Positions 58,516 through 64,000 of a stretch of 64,000 bases of DNA are shown here, one piece after another. The first letter of the stretch is position 1. Every line of letters starts with the position of its first letter. The notes below the pieces were generated by a model, which saw only the letters and a list, made by a program, of their open reading frames with translations, was not told the origin of the DNA and searched no databases. Origin of the DNA: Wallemia ichthyophaga EXF-994 (Eukaryota > Basidiomycota > Wallemiomycetes > Wallemiales > Wallemiaceae). Position numbers and translations under genes: made by a program. The stretch lies in the NCBI RefSeq assembly GCF_000400465.1, contig NW_008806282.1:248001-312000 (forward strand), given 5' to 3'.

Positions 58516-61500
58516 TTATTGTTCGTTTTAGAATTATGAAGGTGAGTTTCGTATAGATGAACATTATCAGCTTCCATATTAAGCTCCTTGCGACCAGTTT
58601 CAATAAGCTCGTCGACCACAAAGCGCTAAACAGCGCTAATAACAAATAAAACACCCCAAAAATGCTTGCAAAGGTACCCGTTTCCCGAAAAGATCAGAAT
58701 TGCACAGTTTCACAGTAGTCACGATGCTATGACGCCTTCGTCGTTACACATGCCATTTTTCGTCTAAGAAAACAGCACAGAAAATAATGTTCAAATTAGA
58801 TGGTGTGATCAACAAGCTGAGTCGGTTGTTTAATTAAATAATCCCCAGATGAATTCACAAAATAAAAGCAAGGTGTTAAAGGTGCATGGAGTAAAGTCAC
58901 ATGTGAACAATGCGCATGATATGCCTGAATCTGCATTCGTCCTTTGTCCACATAGACACTCTCACAGTTTATAGGACAAGAAATGTGATACAATGAAGAG
59001 ATTTTTTAATGAGAAAAAGGAAAGACAACCTCTCAGGTCTTACCTCTTACAATCTTCGTCGGCATCGCGTGATTTTTAGTTCCCTCTGCTTGATTGAAAT
59101 CACTAGGGAATAAAAGTAAGGAAAATGGCTATCTAGGTTTGTTTGAAGTATTTTGAAGTATTGTTGAACGATTGAAGGGATGTAACAGAAAGTGGAGGTC
59201 ACCTCAGCTCATTACAAGATAGTTGAAACATTCAAATTGTTCACGTTATTGATTACAAAAAGGCAATACCATACCTTTTCAAACTTGGAAGTCTTTCTGG
59301 CTTTATAACGTACTCATCTTTAACATGCATTGCCTGAAGAATCGACGGACCTTTTGGCGTGAATGAAATCGACATAGATTACCACATGGGTAAATGAAAC
59401 TGCAGAATATCAAAATTCATTATAGAGCTTAAAAGCTCAATCATGTAAAATCAAATTGCGATAAATTTGATCGGCAGTAGTGTAAGCAAACACTAAAATC
59501 CGTAAATAAGCTAGTGTAAGTTGGCGAAGAGAAATTCAAATCAAACAAACTAAGAGGAAAGATTTTGCAGTTCATTTGAACTCGATTCCAGTACAAGTGG
59601 ATATCTACGGTATCGAGCTATCGGGACAAACTGCCAACGAGGGAAAGACACGCTAGAACCACCGCACCATGTAGGGTGATCTAGCACTCAAAACTTCATA
59701 CCCAGCAACGGACGAACAATGCGCTAGCGATGAACAGCACCCACAAATATAGAAGACTCCAAAATAACACAGATAAAGTCAAGCGCCGCAGAAACATCAG
59801 CTGAAAGGCACAAAGCAGCGAAAACAGCAAAGAGAGTCATCGAACCGCCTAGAGTAACGAGATGCCCAGCCACTCAGATACCCTCAGTGCGTCTCACTAC
59901 GCCTAAGTAAAAACACTTTCGTTTCCAACTGATTGACTGATAAAAATGCATTGAGAGTGACACAAACGTCACCATTTCTCAAAAAATAATGAAAAGAAAA
60001 ACGTACGTGATTGCAAGAATCTTATAATTAAAATTACCAAGATCAACATTCGATTAGAACTAGGTCCAATACTCAAAAACAGACGATCGCTAGGAAAGCC
60101 TACAAGAGTTCTACGAACTTACTTGACTACGTGAAAAAGACAACCCGAGAGTTAAGCGTAACTGATAGCCAATTATAAATAAAGATTTACTGATCTAGTC
60201 TAGAAACGCTTTCATTCAATTCGGCACCACTGTTAACTCCTCATGCTGAAAGGAGTAATGATGAACGATGTTCAAACATACGTCTTCGTAACTGTGTATT
60301 CTAATATGTTCAACATCATCAACATAAGGTATTGATGAAACTTCATTTCCTATATCACGACATTCACGGATAATCCTGATCTTTTATTCAGTTGCAATGG
60401 AAATAAAACAAATAATTTGAATGGAAGATAAAGAAGGATGTTGTTTTGAAAAGACAAGGAATTTAACAAACTGGGAAGTCTGCAGAAGATGCAATAAATG
60501 CAAGGGCGAAATATTTTCACAATTCCTACAACAAAACAGAGCGGCTTCATTGAGGTTTCATGCTTTTCGCCAAAAGACTCATTACAGTAAGAAAAAAAAA
60601 TACAACTCGTGAATCTGCAGTGTGTGGTACCAAAGATAGAAAATCCTTAAATTTAGTACATTTCCCATGCTTAAATATTTCGTAGTAGTGTTAAGTTTGT
60701 TAACCGCCTGAGATTCAACCACGACTACTAGTAATCTTCTTGACGTACGCTAAAATTTCAATCTTACGTAAGTTCCCGCGGATAACTCAACTTTTGAAAA
60801 TTTTCTAAAATACAATCGGTTAGAGTGCTTTTATAGCTATCATATAAAGAATGTTGATTTGCAGTGGATGTGAGAAAATCGTCTCATACTATTGTATATA
60901 TGTTATGTAATGAGGTATATCAAGTCCAAAAAGACAAAGCTCAAAGAACTCAACGATTGTTTTCATTTGATTAGTATTTTGAGTATTCCTAGAATGTTTT
61001 TACCTTTATGCCATCAATAAAAAACAATAGAGCGTAAATGTTGGCTTTGCTTAAGTTAGGATAATACGAGACGTTGAAGCAAATTGCAACTTATTGATTT
61101 CACTTCCATAACATAAAAACAACATTCTTGTTTTAAAGCTCGAGTTTGTTAAAAACAATTATATTAATTTATTCAATCCGACTGTTTGCTTTTCTTGACT
61201 CCTTGGCGAATGAGCTCTAAAGGCAAATGCTCCTGGACCTAAAAAAAGTTATTCATTTCAATTGATATCGTCGTCGATCGTCAAATTTTTTATATCAACA
61301 GTAAACCTGATCTAAATGAAACTCGTATTGATGTTTGTTTTAACTACGCCTTGATTCTAACTCCTAGTTTTTTTATCACTATAATTCAACTCCGTTTCAT
61401 AGACCTTTTTTATCAACATATCGGAACGTTTTCATAAATTATAATTTAGGTCAAAGGCAGATCATACGTAGCGTGAAAGCCATATCGTTTACTTGCTCTT

Positions 61501-61989
61501 AGTTTCCAATAAAACCATTCGATTATGTGTAAGTAAATTATACGCATATACTTTTGAGGCAGTTGAGCTTTTTCGATGTCAACTGCTAACTGTAAAACAA
61601 AGTTTTGTTACTTCTTTGTAAGTCTAAGAATCTCTTTAAATCTTGGAAGGGGATTTCGAACAATGTTTTAAAATGAACTTAAGAGAGTACGTTTAGATTA
61701 TAGATTGTGTTTAGTTATAAACGACTAGACTTTGACGTTCGATGGTACTTTTTCATGTTTGTCTGCATCAAACAAATTAATTCTGTATGTTAATTTTACA
61801 AGCTGATAAAACAATTTACGATAGTTAGTATAATCGTGTTATGAAAGTAATGTAGGTGACAATAACATTTTTTGATATTTCTCCTTGTCCTAATGAAGAT
61901 AATTTGTGGCGCGGACTTTTTTAGCCCTGTTAAGTTTTCATACTTTAAGCCAAGGAGGCTAGTTTCTTTAATGTTAAAGTAAACGTTAT

Positions 61990-62251
61990 TAAATCGATGG
62001 TTTGAATTGCCCATGATGATGCCCAATTATTTTACTCAGCGTGCATATGTGAGGTTTTTGGTGGGTTTGTCACTTCTGCCGGCTTTTAAGAAGGAAGCCA
62101 GCCTGCCTTACTCTCAGGAGCCAATGTTGAAACGTGTCAGACCTTAACGTCTTATATCACATTTAACCACGCTCCACATCGCTAATGCGAGCACCAGGGC
62201 AATATCGCAACACAAATTCTGATGAGATAAAAGGCAAGAAAATAATTCAAA
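61990..62251 (-). repeat. In-facing inverted repeat, right copy
   Basis: Mirror partner of the copy at 58254-58515. Differences include CpG in the left copy against TpG or CpA here (CTCGCC/CTTGCC, CTCGG/ATCAG, GCGTTGCG/GTGTTGCG), the decay expected from cytosine methylation or RIP-like mutation. In reverse it reads FELFSCLLSHQNLCCDIALV in an open frame; the same frame in the left copy has stops. Confidence 0.8.
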
Positions 62252-62369
62252 GTAGCCATACCCAGCCTTGACCATGTTCGAAAACGCTTTTAGATTAAAC
62301 TTCAGATAAATTATGAATAATGTATACAAGTGAAAAGCTCCCTTTCCCTGTATGCAGGACAGATAATCA

Positions 62370-64000
62370 TTACATACTGCTGATGAAGTTGTTCACATCT
62401 AGCGACTCATATTCATCTTCGGGAGGTAAATCTTCGAGACCTTCCAACATATTCTTCTGTGAATTTGGAGCATTGGAATTTCTCTTGCTGTTGTCAGATT
62501 CGTTTTCTGCTCCAGTGGAGAGACTGAATAGATCGAGTACTTGTCCAGTATCCATTGTGTCTAAACTATTATTCTGTTGCGTAACAATTGAGTTAGCAAC
62601 ATTAAGTTTGAAACGTTGCAAGCTATGACAGATTTTGTTATTACTGGTCTAAAACTAAAGGATAAACTTACCCCATTATCTTCTCTTCAAGAGTACCTCT
62701 GGTTATCAATCGATAAACATTGACTGTTTTCTTCTGTCCTAATCTATGTGCCCTATCCATAGCCTGTAAATCACGCTGTGGATTCCAATCGTGTTCCACA
62801 AATATGACTGTATCAGCACCAGTCAAATTCAATCCTAAACCCCCAACATGAGTAGTCAACAACAAAACATCAATACTTGGATCTTGATTGAACTTTTGGA
62901 CAACGGAATGACGACTATCTGCCGGCGTTTGACCATCTAGTCTCATAAATGAAACAGAAGGCATGAGCTTCCTTAAGAGATCGTTCTCTACTATATCTAG
63001 CATTTGCTTCATTTGGCAGAAAATTAGCACCCTATGCTGTGCTACGGTTCCGGTTTCCACGTTAGCTGAATCTTCTGCAGGTTGAACAGTTTCACCGATA
63101 CCACAATCTTGTAGCAGCTGTCTCAATGCTAAAAGTTTTGGTGCGTTGTTTACGTCGCGTATATTACCACCTTTAGATTCTAATGTTTTTATCACTGACT
63201 TATGCTTTGCATTCTGTTCATTGAAGATGAGTGAAGGATGATTGCATAGCTTTCTAAGATACTGCAACGCTTGGAATACATGTTGTTGTTTTTGAGAACC
63301 TTTTTCATCTGTTTTGACCGCTTGATTGGCGTCATCCGCTGCAGAGCTCTTGCCAAATTCTTCATAGAGTTGTTGTTGTAGTTCTGATAGATCGCAATAA
63401 TAATCCTGTATGATTTTGGGTGGTAGATCATCGAGGACATCTTCTTTCAACCTGCGCATAATAAAAGGCAAAATTTGCTTGTGAAGGATTTTTAGTGCGT
63501 TATTTGCAGCTTCTTGTTCTTTTGAAGATGCTTTAGCTTCCCGTGAAGCAAAAATCACTTTGCCAAACTTGTCATTAAAGTGCTTCTCGCTACCTAAAAA
63601 GCCTGGCATCAGGAAGTCAAACAAACTCCATAACTCTAGCACGTTGTTTTGTACGGGGGTACCAGATAGCAATAGTCTATGATGTGCTCTGATCTCTTTC
63701 ACAGCTTTTGTGAGCTTCGTCTTTGTGTTTTTTATCACATGACCCTCGTCCAAAATGCAATATAGCCAATTAACTTTCCCTAAATCGGTTATATCATTTC
63801 GGACAACATCATAAGACATAATGACCACATCATGACGAGGAATTAATTTGCGAAGTTTAATTCTTTCACTAGGACCACCGGTGTAGAGCAGTGGCTTGAT
63901 ATTATTAGCGTATGTCAGCACTTCATGCTTCCAGTGACCAGTTAACGTTGGTGGACAGATAACCAATGATGGTAGGTGCTTGGTGTCAGCAGACTTACTT
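62370..64000 (-). CDS. MOT1: TBP-removing Snf2 ATPase Mot1 (BTAF1), C-terminal part
   Basis: Exons (reverse) >64000-62672 and 62622-62370; about 527 residues of a protein near 1,900 long, N-terminal HEAT part and ATP-binding P-loop lie right of the window. Mot1 strips TATA-binding protein from DNA with ATP. Seen are VICPPTLTGHWKHEV, the DEGH box ILDEGHVIKNTKTKL (Mot1 has DEGH where most Snf2 proteins have DEAH/DEGH variants), LLLSGTPVQNNVLELWSLFD, ALQYLRKLCNHPSL, MRLDGQTPADSRH, TTHVGGLGLNLTGADTVIF and RAHRLGQKKTVNVYRLI. The end EEKIMGLQRFKLNVANSIV is Mot1-specific. Confidence 0.96.

Larger units (their letters stand above)
57737..62369. other. 4.6 kb gene-free region, AT-rich and strand-skewed
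   Basis: No family-bearing frame on either strand across 4.6 kb, where the rest averages about one gene per 1.4 kb. Only short frames occur (60421-60612 forward, 63 codons with CRRCNKC; 61796-62026 and 62144-62329 reverse). The right part (about 60600-61800) is clearly AT-rich and T-rich on the given strand; 59641-59880 has only 28 T in 240 bases. An inverted repeat lies near both ends. No tRNA, rRNA, reverse transcriptase or transposase could be read. Confidence 0.7.

Noticed and set aside
57737-62369. tRNA, 5S rRNA or retrotransposon in the desert
   Set aside because: No B-box pattern with a cloverleaf, no 5S-like stretch and no reverse-transcriptase motif could be found by reading both strands.

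Overview
The window is nuclear DNA of a small-genome fungus, most likely a basidiomycete and possibly Wallemia-like (an inference from gene style, not proven). Nearly every gene is cut by introns of about 39-60 nt with GT..AG ends. Genes on both strands lie 20-300 bp apart, and the gene set is eukaryotic housekeeping: cap-binding protein, TFIIE, SAGA, PAN2, MOT1, QCR7, NatA. I see no rRNA, tRNA, CRISPR array, plasmid or phage feature and no clear intact transposon. The gene models below were spliced by hand: I required phase-consistent GT-AG introns that restore a recognisable family, and I list exon coordinates.

Layout. 1-16 kb: the 3' end of a UbiB/ABC1 kinase, a 1.7 kb spacer, GPI inositol-deacylase BST1, a CID-domain RNA-processing protein, exopolyphosphatase PPX1 divergent from pantothenate kinase, the EFM7/NNT1 methyltransferase, a small conserved protein, a DDT/RSF1-like chromatin protein and cyclophilin-40. 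16-28 kb: nuclear cap-binding CBP80, a class I methyltransferase, TFIIE-alpha, a very long alpha-arrestin and a J-domain protein. 28-38.6 kb: copper amine oxidase, a two-RRM RNA-binding protein, the WASP homologue LAS17 divergent from UBC13, two small proteins, and ADA3/NGG1 head to head with RPA3. 38.9-45.4 kb: a secreted tyrosinase divergent from an MFS drug/polyamine transporter, then HPM1 and a second protein methyltransferase in tandem. 45.5-57.7 kb: PAN2 (10 exons), NAA10, VTC1, RRP7, a steryl-ester-lipase-like enzyme, QCR7, a methylmalonate-semialdehyde-type dehydrogenase and a 13-exon calcineurin-like phosphoesterase. 57.7-62.4 kb: a 4.6 kb stretch with no recognisable gene. 62.4 kb to the edge: the C-terminal part of MOT1.

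The most unusual part is the 57.7-62.4 kb desert. It carries a diverged inverted repeat of about 260 bp (58254-58515 against 61990-62251) around about 3.5 kb of AT-rich, strand-skewed DNA. A short regional centromere or a decayed terminal-inverted-repeat element are the two leading readings. Other points of note are two start codons only 24 bp apart (ADA3/RPA3), two genes whose stop codons share bases, a GC-AG intron in ADA3, two protein methyltransferases 43 bp apart, and stop-free introns whose length is a multiple of three, which mislead simple ORF reading.

Working together: several genes serve mRNA fate (CBP80, PAN2, the CID protein, the RRM protein, TFIIE, MOT1, ADA3) and ribosome or translation-factor maturation (RRP7, HPM1, EFM7). 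PPX1 and VTC1 act at opposite ends of polyphosphate metabolism but are 41 kb apart, so no cluster is implied.
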